From an uncultured bacterium (lineage in GTDB: Bacteria; Pseudomonadota; Alphaproteobacteria; Rhodospirillales; Rhodospirillaceae): 64,000 nt of DNA. Numbering within the stretch: position 1 is the stretch's first letter; every line of letters starts with the position of its first letter. The notes under the pieces are model-generated. The model searched no databases, was not told the DNA's origin, and worked only from the letters and a program-made list of their open reading frames with translations. Made by a program: the position numbers and the translations under genes. The stretch covers positions 1 through 64,000 of the forward strand of contig CAISTS010000032.1 of the NCBI GenBank assembly GCA_903888485.1, read 5' to 3'. Shown piece by piece: positions 23,344 through 31,000 of the stretch.

Positions 23344-23520
23344 AGAGTCGCCAAATACCGAGGGGCCTGTGCAGCGCCGTCCTGCGCGCGCCGGCAACCT
23401 GCGACGGGTTTCGGCGTTAGCCCCGTAATGTCACGAACGTAAGGTAGCGCGCTCGGACAAGCGCTTTGTGTTCCCCCCGAATTTGAATACGCTCAGAGTA
23501 CCTTAAGGGATCAGCCGCAC

Positions 23521-24474
23521 ATGAAACGCGTAAGTCTCTATAGCCAATCCCGCCGCCTGGGCGCCTATGACAGACCGGGGGCCAGCGTGTCCCTTGGCAT
23601 CTCCAGGGCCGCGGCCGATGCGGCTGCAGCGGCGGCGGCTGAGGCCGAAGCGCCTCCGCCTCCCTCCCGCATGACTCTGGCCTTGCGCCGCTTCCGTGAG
23701 CGCCATGCCCGTAAGCTGTCGATGGCGGCCAGCGTCCTGGTGACCCTGGCCATCGTCGCCGCCTACGACAAGGTGACCGCGCCGCGTCCGATCACCCAGA
23801 ACGACATCGACCAGGCCGTCCTGCACACCCTCGACAAGCAGCCGCCCGAGCCGTCGCACGCCTCCGTGGCTTACGACATCATCCGCCCCTCGGTGGTGCG
23901 GGTGAATCAGGTAGGCCTCGAAGAGAGCGACGACACCGAGCGCGCCGTGGGTACGGGCGTGGTGATCGAAGAAAGCGGCACGATCCTGACCAACATCCAC
24001 GTCGTCGCCGGCGCCGAGCGCATCTCGGTGACGTTCCACGACGGCACCAAGTCCGACGCCCATGTCGTCGGCGTGCAGCCCGACGACGACCTGGCCGTGC
24101 TTAAAGTCGATACCGTGCCGGATGATTTGAAGCCCGCGACCCTACGCTCCACGGGCGGCCTCAAGCTCGGCGATGAAGTGATCGCCGTCGGCCATCCCTT
24201 CGGCATCGGCCCCTCGGTGTCCTCGGGCATCGTCTCGGGCATGCGCCGCGACTACGTCAACCCGAAGGGCAAGCGCACGCTGACCAACCTGATCCAGTTC
24301 GACGCCGCTGCCAATCCCGGCAACTCGGGCGGCCCCTTGGTGACGTCGGACGGCGAAGTGGTGGGTATTGTCACCGCGATCCTCAATCCGACGGACCAGC
24401 GCGTGTTCATCGGCATCGGTTTCGCCGTGCCCATTGAAAATGCCGCCGCGGCGGCCGGCCTATCGCCGTTCTAA
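23521..24474 (+). CDS. Membrane-anchored HtrA-like serine protease without PDZ
   Basis: A 317-residue S1C (DegP/HtrA-like) protease. A cytosolic N-terminal tail rich in Ala/Glu/Pro (residues 1-72) precedes one membrane helix (MAASVLVTLAIVAAY), so the protease domain faces the periplasm. The catalytic triad is His160 (NIHVVAGAE), Asp190 (DDDLAVLKV) and Ser269 (GNSGGPLV). No PDZ domain follows; the protein ends shortly after the protease fold. It precedes the moxR-type operon by 53 bases on the same strand. Its substrates are unknown; envelope quality control is the family role. Confidence 0.9.
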   Translation: MKRVSLYSQSRRLGAYDRPGASVSLGISRAAADAAAAAAAEAEAPPPPSRMTLALRRFRERHARKLSMAASVLVTLAIVAAYDKVTAPRPITQNDIDQAVLHTLDKQPPEPSHASVAYDIIRPSVVRVNQVGLEESDDTERAVGTGVVIEESGTILTNIHVVAGAERISVTFHDGTKSDAHVVGVQPDDDLAVLKVDTVPDDLKPATLRSTGGLKLGDEVIAVGHPFGIGPSVSSGIVSGMRRDYVNPKGKRTLTNLIQFDAAANPGNSGGPLVTSDGEVVGIVTAILNPTDQRVFIGIGFAVPIENAAAAAGLSPF

Positions 24475-24527
24475 TGGCCGAACGACAAAACTAAAAACGC
24501 ATCACTCTAACTTATTCCGGGAGCACC

Positions 24528-25544
24528 ATGACCGACACAGCCCCCCAAGGCGCCGAAGTTGCCACGCTGATGCAGCGTGTCCTTTACGAAGTGAAGAAGG
24601 TCATTGTCGGCCAGGATCACTTCCTTGAGCGCGTGCTCGTCGCCATCCTCGCTGAAGGCCACCTCTTGGTGGAAGGCGTGCCCGGCCTTGCCAAGACCCT
24701 GACGGTCAACACTCTCGCCAAGACCATCCGGGGCAACTTCAAGCGCATCCAGTTCACGCCTGACCTGGTGCCTGCCGACTTGGTTGGCACGCGTATTTAC
24801 AACCAGAAGACCGGCGACTTCGCGACCTCGCTGGGTCCGGTGTTCACCAACCTGCTGCTGGCCGACGAAATCAACCGCGCACCCGCCAAGGTGCAAAGCG
24901 CCCTCTTGGAAGTCATGCAGGAGCGCCAGGTCACCATCGCCGGCGAGACCCATAAAGTCCCGCATCCGTTCCTGGTCATGGCGACCCAGAACCCGATCGA
25001 GACCGAAGGCACCTATCCGCTGCCGGAAGCCCAGGTCGACCGCTTCATGATGAAAGTCATCGTCGGCTATCCGACCGAAGAAGAAGAGTTCGTCATCGTC
25101 GGCCGCGTCACCGGCGTCCAGCACGCGGTCTCCTCGGTCTGCACCACGGACCAGCTGCTCGCGCTGCAGAAAGAATGCCAAATGTCCTACGTGGATCCGT
25201 CGCTGATCCAGTACGCCGTCAAACTCGCCGCCGCGTCGCGCAATCCCGATAAGTACGGTATCGCCGACGTCGGCCGCTACCTGCAATTCGGCGCATCTCC
25301 GCGCGCACCGATCCACCTGATCGAAGGCGCCCGCGCACTCGCGTTCCTGCGCGGCCGCTCTTACGTACTGCCCGAAGACGTCACCGACCTCGTCACCGAC
25401 GTCTTCCGCCACCGCCTTGTGCTCTCCTACGAAGCGCTGTCGGACGGCATCAATGCCGACCAGGTCATGCAGCGCGTCATGTCGCAGATCCCTGCACCCG
25501 AAAAGCCGTTGGAGACGCATGTCAAAGTCGCAGCGCACGTCTGA
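24528..25544 (+). CDS. MoxR-family AAA+ ATPase
   Basis: A 338-residue MoxR-type AAA+ ATPase. Walker A is in VEGVPGLAKTLTV, Walker B in LLLADEINRAP, and sensor-like text MATQNPIETEGTYPLPEAQ is characteristic. MoxR proteins act as chaperones together with VWA-domain proteins to insert cofactors or assemble complexes. The next gene (DUF58) starts inside its last 26 bases, and a VWA protein follows, giving the canonical MoxR-DUF58-VWA arrangement. The order matches the Bacteroides-type aerotolerance operon, although only one VWA gene is present. Confidence 0.95.
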   Translation: MTDTAPQGAEVATLMQRVLYEVKKVIVGQDHFLERVLVAILAEGHLLVEGVPGLAKTLTVNTLAKTIRGNFKRIQFTPDLVPADLVGTRIYNQKTGDFATSLGPVFTNLLLADEINRAPAKVQSALLEVMQERQVTIAGETHKVPHPFLVMATQNPIETEGTYPLPEAQVDRFMMKVIVGYPTEEEEFVIVGRVTGVQHAVSSVCTTDQLLALQKECQMSYVDPSLIQYAVKLAAASRNPDKYGIADVGRYLQFGASPRAPIHLIEGARALAFLRGRSYVLPEDVTDLVTDVFRHRLVLSYEALSDGINADQVMQRVMSQIPAPEKPLETHVKVAAHV

Positions 25545-26493
25545 GTCCATCCTCCGGCGCCTGGAGTGGACCGTCCTGCGCAGGCTGGACGGTGTGCTCC
25601 ATGGCGACTATCGGACGCTGGTCCGCGGCTTCGGGCTCGATCTAGCCGGCTTGCGCGAGTACCAGCTGCACGACGACGTACGCCACATCGACTGGAATGT
25701 GACGGCGCGCCTGCAGCAACCGTACGTGCGCCAGTTCAACGAAGACCGCGAGGTCACGGCCTGGTTCCTGCTCGACATCAGCCCGTCGGTTGACTTCGGT
25801 TCGGAGCAGATCAAGAAGCTGCAGGTACTGCTCGACTTCGTCGGCGTGCTTTCCCGCATCCTTACCCGGCACGGCAATAAGGTGGGTGCGCTTCTCTATA
25901 CCGGCGGCGCCAAGGGTCATATCGATCAGATGATCCCGCCGCGCGCCGGCCGCCGCCACGTGCTGCACCTTCTCAACAGCCTGATGAGCCGGCCAGCGCT
26001 GCCGAAATCGCCCGAAACCAACCTCGGCGATTTTCTGCGCGCGTCCTTGCAGGTCGTCAAACGCCGCTCGCTGGTGTTCGTGGTTTCCGACTTCATCAGC
26101 GCGCCCGGCTGGGAAGAGCCCCTGGCACACATGGCCATGCGCCACGAAGTGCTGGCGGTGCGCCTGTTCGATACCCTCGAGATGGAATTGCCGGACCTTG
26201 GTCTCTTGGTCATGCAGGATGCGGAAACCGGCGAGCAGATTTTCGTCGACACCACCGACCGCGGTTTCCGCAAGCGCTTCACCGCCATGGCCGAGAAGCG
26301 CGAACACGAACTGCGCGACGCCTTCGGAAAAGCCGGCGTCGACGCCCTGGAACTCTCCACCACCGACGACCTGGTTGACGTCATCCTGCGCTTCGCCGAC
26401 TTGCGCAAGCGACGCAGCCAGTTGGCTGCGGGTGGCGGCATGCCGGGCCATCTTACGGCTAGACCCCGTGACATTGCGGAAGCACGTCCATGA
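25519..26493 (+). CDS. DUF58 domain protein
   Basis: A 324-residue cytoplasmic DUF58 protein. The diagnostic sequence is GRDLAxLREYxxxDDVRxIDW, seen here as LAGLREYQLHDDVRHIDW, followed by a VWA-like fold in which WFLLDISPSVDFG occupies the metal-site position. I chose ATG 25519, preceded by ggaga, which starts MSKSQRTSES; the longer frame upstream overlaps moxR and has no conserved residues. It overlaps moxR by 26 bases and the following VWA gene by 4. The family is a constant partner of MoxR; its molecular role is unsettled. Confidence 0.9.
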   Translation: MSKSQRTSESILRRLEWTVLRRLDGVLHGDYRTLVRGFGLDLAGLREYQLHDDVRHIDWNVTARLQQPYVRQFNEDREVTAWFLLDISPSVDFGSEQIKKLQVLLDFVGVLSRILTRHGNKVGALLYTGGAKGHIDQMIPPRAGRRHVLHLLNSLMSRPALPKSPETNLGDFLRASLQVVKRRSLVFVVSDFISAPGWEEPLAHMAMRHEVLAVRLFDTLEMELPDLGLLVMQDAETGEQIFVDTTDRGFRKRFTAMAEKREHELRDAFGKAGVDALELSTTDDLVDVILRFADLRKRRSQLAAGGGMPGHLTARPRDIAEARP

Positions 26494-27542
26494 CCTTCCT
26501 TTGGCCCCAGATGCTTTGGCTGCTGCTGACCGTCCCTGTGCTGGTCGGCCTCTATTTCCTGCTGCTGCGCCGGAAGAAGAAAGCGGCGGTGCGCTACGCC
26601 AGCCTCGCCATGGTCAAGAACGCCATGGGGGTGGGCGCGGGCTTCCGCCGGCATGTGCCGCCGATCCTGTTCCTCGCCGCCCTGACGGTGATGATCGCCG
26701 CCATCGCGCGCCCGGCCGCGGTCGTCAGCCTGCCCTCGCAGCGCTCGACCGTAATCCTGGCCATGGACGTTTCTGGCAGCATGAGCGCCGAGGACGTCGA
26801 GCCGAACCGCTTTGAGGCCATGAAGACCGCGGCTAAGGCCTTCATTGAAGAACAGCCGCGCGACACCCGCGTTGGCATTGTTGCCTTCGCCGCTTCGGCT
26901 CTCCTGGTTCAGGCGCCGACCAACAACCGTGAAGATCTGTATGCCGCCGTCGACCGCTTCCAGACTCAGCGCGGCACGGCCATCGGCTCGGGCATCCTGG
27001 TTTCGCTCCAGACCCTGTTTCCCGGCGAGAACTTCGACGTGCAAATGCCGGAGTACGAACGGCGCCGCCAACGACCGACCCGCGGCTCGTCGCTGGATTC
27101 AGGCCCCGCGCAGCAGCCTGCCGAGCCAAAGATCGTTCCGCCCGGCTCCTTCCAGTCGGCGGTAGTCATTCTTCTGACCGACGGCCAAGCGACCACCGGC
27201 CCCGATCCGGTCGAGACCGCGCGCATCGCCGCCAACAAGGGTGTACGGGTGTACACGGTGGGTGTGGGTTCGACCGAAGGTACGATTTTGGGCTACGAGG
27301 GTCGCTCGATGCGCGTGCAACTCGACGAAGAGACGCTGCAGACGGTCGCTGACCTGACGCGCGGCCAATACTTCCGTGCCGGCAACGCCAAGGATCTGAA
27401 GAAGATCTACGATGCCATGAACGCCCAGCTCATCATGGAAAAGCAAAAGACCGAGGTCACCGCCGGCTTCTCCGCGGTCGCGGCGCTGCTGGCGCTGCTG
27501 TCGGTAGCTTTGTCGATGCTGTGGTTTAACCGGATCCTCTAA
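26490..27542 (+). CDS. VWA-domain membrane protein (BatA-like)
   Basis: A 350-residue membrane protein with two N-terminal helices (MLWLLLTVPVLVGLYFLLL and PPILFLAALTVMIAAIA), a von Willebrand A domain, and a C-terminal helix (VAALLALLSVALSMLWF). The MIDAS metal site is DVSGSMS, with a later LLTDGQATTG. This is the topology of BatA, whose VWA domain faces the periplasm. It completes the MoxR-DUF58-VWA operon. A proline/serine-rich insert (residues about 185-220) interrupts the VWA fold, longer than usual. No BatB, BatC or BatD follows. Confidence 0.88.
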   Translation: MTFLWPQMLWLLLTVPVLVGLYFLLLRRKKKAAVRYASLAMVKNAMGVGAGFRRHVPPILFLAALTVMIAAIARPAAVVSLPSQRSTVILAMDVSGSMSAEDVEPNRFEAMKTAAKAFIEEQPRDTRVGIVAFAASALLVQAPTNNREDLYAAVDRFQTQRGTAIGSGILVSLQTLFPGENFDVQMPEYERRRQRPTRGSSLDSGPAQQPAEPKIVPPGSFQSAVVILLTDGQATTGPDPVETARIAANKGVRVYTVGVGSTEGTILGYEGRSMRVQLDEETLQTVADLTRGQYFRAGNAKDLKKIYDAMNAQLIMEKQKTEVTAGFSAVAALLALLSVALSMLWFNRIL

Positions 27543-27570
27543 GCGGGATCCGTCTTCCCCGTTTTATCTT

Positions 27571-27603
27571 CTAGCTGCCGGTCCGGCCGGGCCCGGCAGC
27601 TAG
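27571..27603. other. Large palindrome after the VWA gene
   Basis: ctagctgccgg (27571-27581) and ccggcagctag (27593-27603) form an 11-pair stem around a GC-rich loop, 28 bases after the VWA stop. There is no T-run on either side, so it is either a transcript-stabilising hairpin or a Rho-assisted end point. Confidence 0.55.
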
Positions 27604-27646
27604 CATCACATCCTCAATCAGCTTCACCGCTGAAAAAGTCGCTGTC

Positions 27647-27760
27647 TCAGACAACGATCCAGGTGACGAAGCTCACGAGCAGGAGCGCAGCCAGCACGTC
27701 GCCGAAGCTGCGCGGCAGCGCCCGTTCCCAAACATCAAAGAAGCGATCCAGACTTTCCAT
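27647..27760 (-). CDS. Possible 37-residue single-helix membrane protein
   Basis: An ATG at 27760 opens a frame of 37 codons ending TGA at 27647. The peptide begins MESLDRFFDVWERALPRS and ends in a clean hydrophobic helix (VLAALLLVSFVTWIVV), the layout of a small membrane-anchored peptide. The amphipathic start and helix are unlikely by chance in this GC-rich context, but no clear ribosome-binding site precedes the ATG. It is too short for ordinary gene finding. Function unknown. Confidence 0.45.
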   Translation of the reverse strand: MESLDRFFDVWERALPRSFGDVLAALLLVSFVTWIVV

Positions 27761-27914
27761 GACACAAACTCAAATCATTTCATCCAAAAGCAGTTGTGAC
27801 TGCCTAACTGCTATATGAAACGTCATGAACACGGTTGAGTTGCGGACTCCTCAAGGTGATTCTGGGGCAATGCGGGCAACTTTAGGGCGCTTTCCCCGGA
27901 ACAAAGGAGTTGGG

Positions 27915-27978
27915 ATCGGCATTAGCCGGGCCCCACAAGCAATCGGCCGCACCTACCAGATGCGGCCGAAATGCCGAT
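27915..27978 (-). terminator. Nested hairpin downstream of the 89-residue gene
   Basis: Outer arms atcggcat (27915-27922) and atgccgat (27971-27978) enclose an inner stem tcggccgca (27943-27951) with tgcggccga (27961-27969). It lies just past the stop of the minus-strand gene at 27993 and could end its transcript; the inner stem is followed on the minus strand by ttgcttg, a weak U-tract. Confidence 0.5.
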
Positions 27979-27992
27979 AAAACCTAGATAAC

Positions 27993-28262
27993 TTAGCTGT
28001 GGAGCCAGGAGGTCAGGCGCGAGCGTTTGCGGGCGGTGAGGCCCACCATGCGCGCGAGCTGCGGGGCCTGGCCGACGACCTTGCTGGCGGCGAGGACGGT
28101 GGCGGCGGCTTTGCCGGCCTTGCCGATCATCTTGACGGCGCCCTTACGGCGCGACGGATTGTTGAGCAGGCTGAAAGCGCCGGCGGCGGCCAGGGCGGCC
28201 ATGACCATCTTCATCTTATTGCTGGAGCCATTCTTACGCTTGGCGGCGACGCGCGTAGCCAT
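27993..28262 (-). CDS. Small basic alanine-rich protein, unknown function
   Basis: An 89-residue protein starting MATRVAAKRKNGSSNK. It has a basic N-terminus, a hydrophobic stretch (MKMVMAALAAAGAFSLL), then an Ala/Lys/Arg-rich region ending RKRSRLTSWLHS. The start at 28262 is supported by a cataagagg-type ribosome-binding site; an upstream start at 28307 would add 15 residues. The composition suggests a membrane-associated or nucleic-acid-binding small protein. I recognise no family. Confidence 0.6.
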   Translation of the reverse strand: MATRVAAKRKNGSSNKMKMVMAALAAAGAFSLLNNPSRRKGAVKMIGKAGKAAATVLAASKVVGQAPQLARMVGLTARKRSRLTSWLHS

Positions 28263-28371
28263 GTGTGTGTACCTCTTATGACGGGTGAGTTGCAGATGCC
28301 AACCCAACGCGATCCCCGCCCCCGAGTTCCAAACGAATGGAGAATGCCGCCAGCTCGCGTAGCGGTAGATG

Positions 28372-28725
28372 CTACTTGAACGTCACCACCATGAACGTGA
28401 ACGGCTTGTCGCCGGCATTGGCGTATTTGTGCAAAGTCGTCGGCGACAGCCAATAGACCTTGCCGGGTTCAACCTTGCCCTTTTCGGTCCAGGTCTTGCC
28501 GTTCTCGGAGAATTCGACTTCGACAATCCCTTCCGTGATCATGGTCAGGATCTGGCCGGTGCCCGGCGGCGGATGCAGCTTCGCCTGGCGCTCGCCCGCC
28601 GGATAGGTAACGCGCTGGATCGTGAAGCGCTCGTTTTCGACGATCATGGTGCGTTCGGCGGCGGCGAAGGCGTTGCCGGTGAACACGGCGGCGGCAACCG
28701 CCGCAGCGCATACGATACGTAACAT
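28372..28725 (-). CDS. Exported cupin-domain protein
   Basis: A 117-residue protein with a signal peptide (VCAAAVAAAVFTGNAFA) and one small beta-barrel cupin domain: PAGERQAKLHPPPGTGQ, then GIVEVEFSENGKTW and SPTTLHKYANAGDKPF. Only a few histidines are in metal-binding positions, so binding is uncertain. A G-rich ribosome-binding site precedes the start. It belongs to no obvious operon: a 62-base gap separates it from the aminotransferase gene, which lies downstream of nothing but shares its strand. A second exported cupin is at 59210. Confidence 0.78.
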   Translation of the reverse strand: MLRIVCAAAVAAAVFTGNAFAAAERTMIVENERFTIQRVTYPAGERQAKLHPPPGTGQILTMITEGIVEVEFSENGKTWTEKGKVEPGKVYWLSPTTLHKYANAGDKPFTFMVVTFK

Positions 28726-28787
28726 GGCTTATCTCCCCTTTGGTCCCTGCGGGGCAAAGGATAGACCCAGGCCCTTCCGGCGAGAAG

Positions 28788-29936
28788 CTAGAGAATGCCC
28801 GCCTGGTGGGCGGCTTTCACACCCGCGATGACCTGGTCGGCCTGGGCGTCGGTCATGCTGGCGAAGATCGGCAGGCAAAGCTGGCGGCCGCAAGCGGTCT
28901 CGGACCCTGTGAGATCGCCCGGATCCAGGTGCTTCAGCACCTCATTTTTATGCAACGGCACTTCGTAGACCTCGCCCGAGCAATTGACGCCGCGTTCGTC
29001 GCGCAGCCAGGTCTTGGCCTTCTTGCGGTCGGTGCCGTCCGCCAGCATGACGACGTACTTGTAGTAATTCGACACGCAGCCCTTGGGCGCGGGCAGCGGA
29101 CGCAAACCGTAAGCTCCGCCCGCCAGCGCCGCATCGTAGCGCGCCGCGATGCGCTGACGGTTCTTGATCATGTCGGGCAGGTTCTGGTGATGGCGCAAAC
29201 CGATCACCGCATGCGGCTCGGACATGCGCCAGTTGTAGCCCATGCGGATGTGGGTGTTCTGCAGGAAGCTGGCCTTGCCCTGGTCGCGGTAAAGCTTGGC
29301 TTCGGTGGCCATGCGATCGTCGTCGGTGACGATCACGCCGCCTTCGGCACTGGTCATCACCTTGGTCGGATAGAAACTGAAGGAACCCGCGAGTCCAAAA
29401 GTGCCGGCGGATTTGCCATCCAGCGTGGAGCCTTGGGCATGGGCCGCGTCTTCCATCAGCCACAGACCTTTAGCTTTGGCGAGGGCGGCGATGTCAGGCA
29501 TCTCGGCGGTGATGAAGCCGGCGATGTGCACGATCATGATGCCGACGGTCTTGGGTGTGAGGCGGCGCTCGATTTCTTTCACGCTGGTCGACAGCGTTGT
29601 GACGTCCGTATCCATCAACACCGGATTGCCGCCGGCGGCGATCACCGCTGCGGCGGTGGCGAAGAACGTATTGGCCGGCACCAACACGTCTTTGCCGGCG
29701 ACATCCATGGCGCGCAGCATAATCTCCAGCGACGCCGTGCCGCTGTTGACGGTGACCGCGTGCTTCACGCCCATGCTGCGTGCGAGCTCGGCTTCAAATT
29801 GTTCACCGAAGGGTCCGAGCGTGAGGCGACCGCTTTCGAGAACCTCGATGATGCGCGCGGCGATCCACGCCCGGTCTTCGGGCGAGAAATCGATTTTGGT
29901 CGGAGGCACTTGCGGCATGGACATGGCCGAGACCAT
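28788..29936 (-). CDS. DegT/DnrJ/EryC1/StrS-family aminotransferase
   Basis: A 382-residue pyridoxal-phosphate aminotransferase of the sugar type. Lys192 in SFYPTKVMTSAEGG is the cofactor lysine and Asp163 in LMEDAAHAQG contacts its ring nitrogen; VNSGTASLEIML is the phosphate-binding segment. Family members transaminate keto-sugar nucleotides, and some act as dehydratases. Start candidates are 29936, 29924 and 29918; I chose the first. It lies 29 bases after the diiron ferritin-like gene on one strand, next to divergent hpnC. It is not the class III type of the hopanoid aminotransferase HpnO, which I do not find in the window. A role in an aminated hopanoid head group is speculative. Confidence 0.88.
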   Translation of the reverse strand: MVSAMSMPQVPPTKIDFSPEDRAWIAARIIEVLESGRLTLGPFGEQFEAELARSMGVKHAVTVNSGTASLEIMLRAMDVAGKDVLVPANTFFATAAAVIAAGGNPVLMDTDVTTLSTSVKEIERRLTPKTVGIMIVHIAGFITAEMPDIAALAKAKGLWLMEDAAHAQGSTLDGKSAGTFGLAGSFSFYPTKVMTSAEGGVIVTDDDRMATEAKLYRDQGKASFLQNTHIRMGYNWRMSEPHAVIGLRHHQNLPDMIKNRQRIAARYDAALAGGAYGLRPLPAPKGCVSNYYKYVVMLADGTDRKKAKTWLRDERGVNCSGEVYEVPLHKNEVLKHLDPGDLTGSETACGRQLCLPIFASMTDAQADQVIAGVKAAHQAGIL

Positions 29937-29965
29937 AGCGGCCCGGCGTTCCGGATCAAGCGCCT

Positions 29966-30823
29966 TTAGCGCATGAACAGGCGCGCGGTCTTGATCAAAC
30001 GCGGCATGATCATGGGCCGCTTGAGGCGCGGGTCCAGCAGCGCCATGCGCCGGGTGTTTTCTGACAAGCACAGGTCCATAAAAGCCGCGAGTTCGAAATC
30101 GACGCCCACCGATTCCTTCCCGTGGACCGCAAAGTTGTCCCCGCCCTCGGGCACGACGCCGATACGGGCGATGCCGTTGAGCGCGAGGTGAGCCAGCCGC
30201 TTGGCCGCAAAGGCCAACCTCTTCAGCCACGGCGTATTGGCCTGGGCATAAGCCGCCCAGTTGACGAAGAAGACGATGTGGCGCGCCTCTTCCTGGATGA
30301 CCGGCTCGAAGGTCTCGACCAGTTCTTCTGGGAAAAATCCCGAGCGCTTGGCAAGCTCGAACAGGACGAAGGCGAAGAAGGAGTCGAGACACTCGCCGTA
30401 GCCGGTCGACATGAAGTTCCAAAGGGTGCGCGCGTCAGGCCGGTAGGGCTGCGGATCGATCTTGATGCCGTAGCGCATGATAAGGGCATCGAGCACCTTC
30501 CTATGCCGGCTCTCTTCGAAGGCCATGAGCTCGAGCGCTTGGCGCAGCAGCGGATCGGCCGTCACCCTGGCCATGGCGGCGATGTGCGCCGAAGCCTTGT
30601 CTTCGGTCTCCACCGCGATAGTCCAGATCGGCAGGCCGGTGAGGCGCGCCAGCGCATCGGGCGCAAGCTCGGGCCAATCGATCACTGCGGGTTTATAAGG
30701 GTTGAAGGTCTCGAGCAGCATGCCGCAGAAGGCCTGCTTGTGGGCTTCCGATCCGATGCGGAAAGCCGGCGTCGAGACAAGATCGCTCGCAGCGGAAGCG
30801 AGCTGAGGACCAACAATGCTCAT
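29966..30823 (-). CDS. Ferritin-like diiron protein, hopanoid-cluster associated
   Basis: A 285-residue four-helix-bundle protein. Two ExxH motifs are clear: Glu104-x2-His107 (FEESRHRKV) and Glu179-x2-His182 (QEEARHIVFF). Additional carboxylates at helix positions near Glu74 and Glu144 complete a possible diiron site. Such proteins can be oxygenases, N-oxygenases or desaturases. The start at 30823 faces hpnC with 177 bases between, and its stop is 29 bases from the aminotransferase start. The pairing suggests oxidation of an aminotransferase product or of a hopanoid, but the substrate is unknown. Confidence 0.75.
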   Translation of the reverse strand: MSIVGPQLASAASDLVSTPAFRIGSEAHKQAFCGMLLETFNPYKPAVIDWPELAPDALARLTGLPIWTIAVETEDKASAHIAAMARVTADPLLRQALELMAFEESRHRKVLDALIMRYGIKIDPQPYRPDARTLWNFMSTGYGECLDSFFAFVLFELAKRSGFFPEELVETFEPVIQEEARHIVFFVNWAAYAQANTPWLKRLAFAAKRLAHLALNGIARIGVVPEGGDNFAVHGKESVGVDFELAAFMDLCLSENTRRMALLDPRLKRPMIMPRLIKTARLFMR

Positions 30824-30922
30824 AACAAACTCAGCAACAAACTAACGGACTGACGAACTGAAACACGCTGCGCGTCCTCCTACGCGCGGGAAAAAAATAC
30901 TTGTGCGCCAGCCGCTCCATCA

Positions 30923-30980
30923 AGTGTGATAACGCCCGGATTCCTTGAACGCCGGCGAGGTGTGTCGTATTGATCACACT
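30923..30980. promoter_or_regulatory. Divergent promoter with paired inverted half-sites upstream of hpnC
   Basis: The 177-base gap between the diiron gene and hpnC contains agtgtgat at 30923-30930 and its exact complement atcacact at 30973-30980, 50 bases centre to centre, about five helical turns. A candidate promoter is ttgaac (30945-30950) with tattga 17 bases later (30968-30973). The spacing would suit a protein binding both sites on one face of the helix. Regulator unknown. Confidence 0.4.
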
Positions 30981-31000
30981 CCATTCCGTGGGGAACCCTC

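Larger units (their letters stand above)
27543..27992. other. Intergenic region with palindromes and one short reading frame
   Basis: This 450-base gap between the VWA gene and a small minus-strand gene holds the 27571-27603 palindrome, a possible 37-codon membrane protein (27647-27760, minus), and a nested hairpin at 27915-27978. From 27761 to 27914 I see nothing that can be supported as a gene. Confidence 0.5.

Noticed and set aside
28788-29936. Calling the aminotransferase hpnO
   Set aside because: HpnO is a class III aminotransferase; this one has the DegT sugar-aminotransferase signature.
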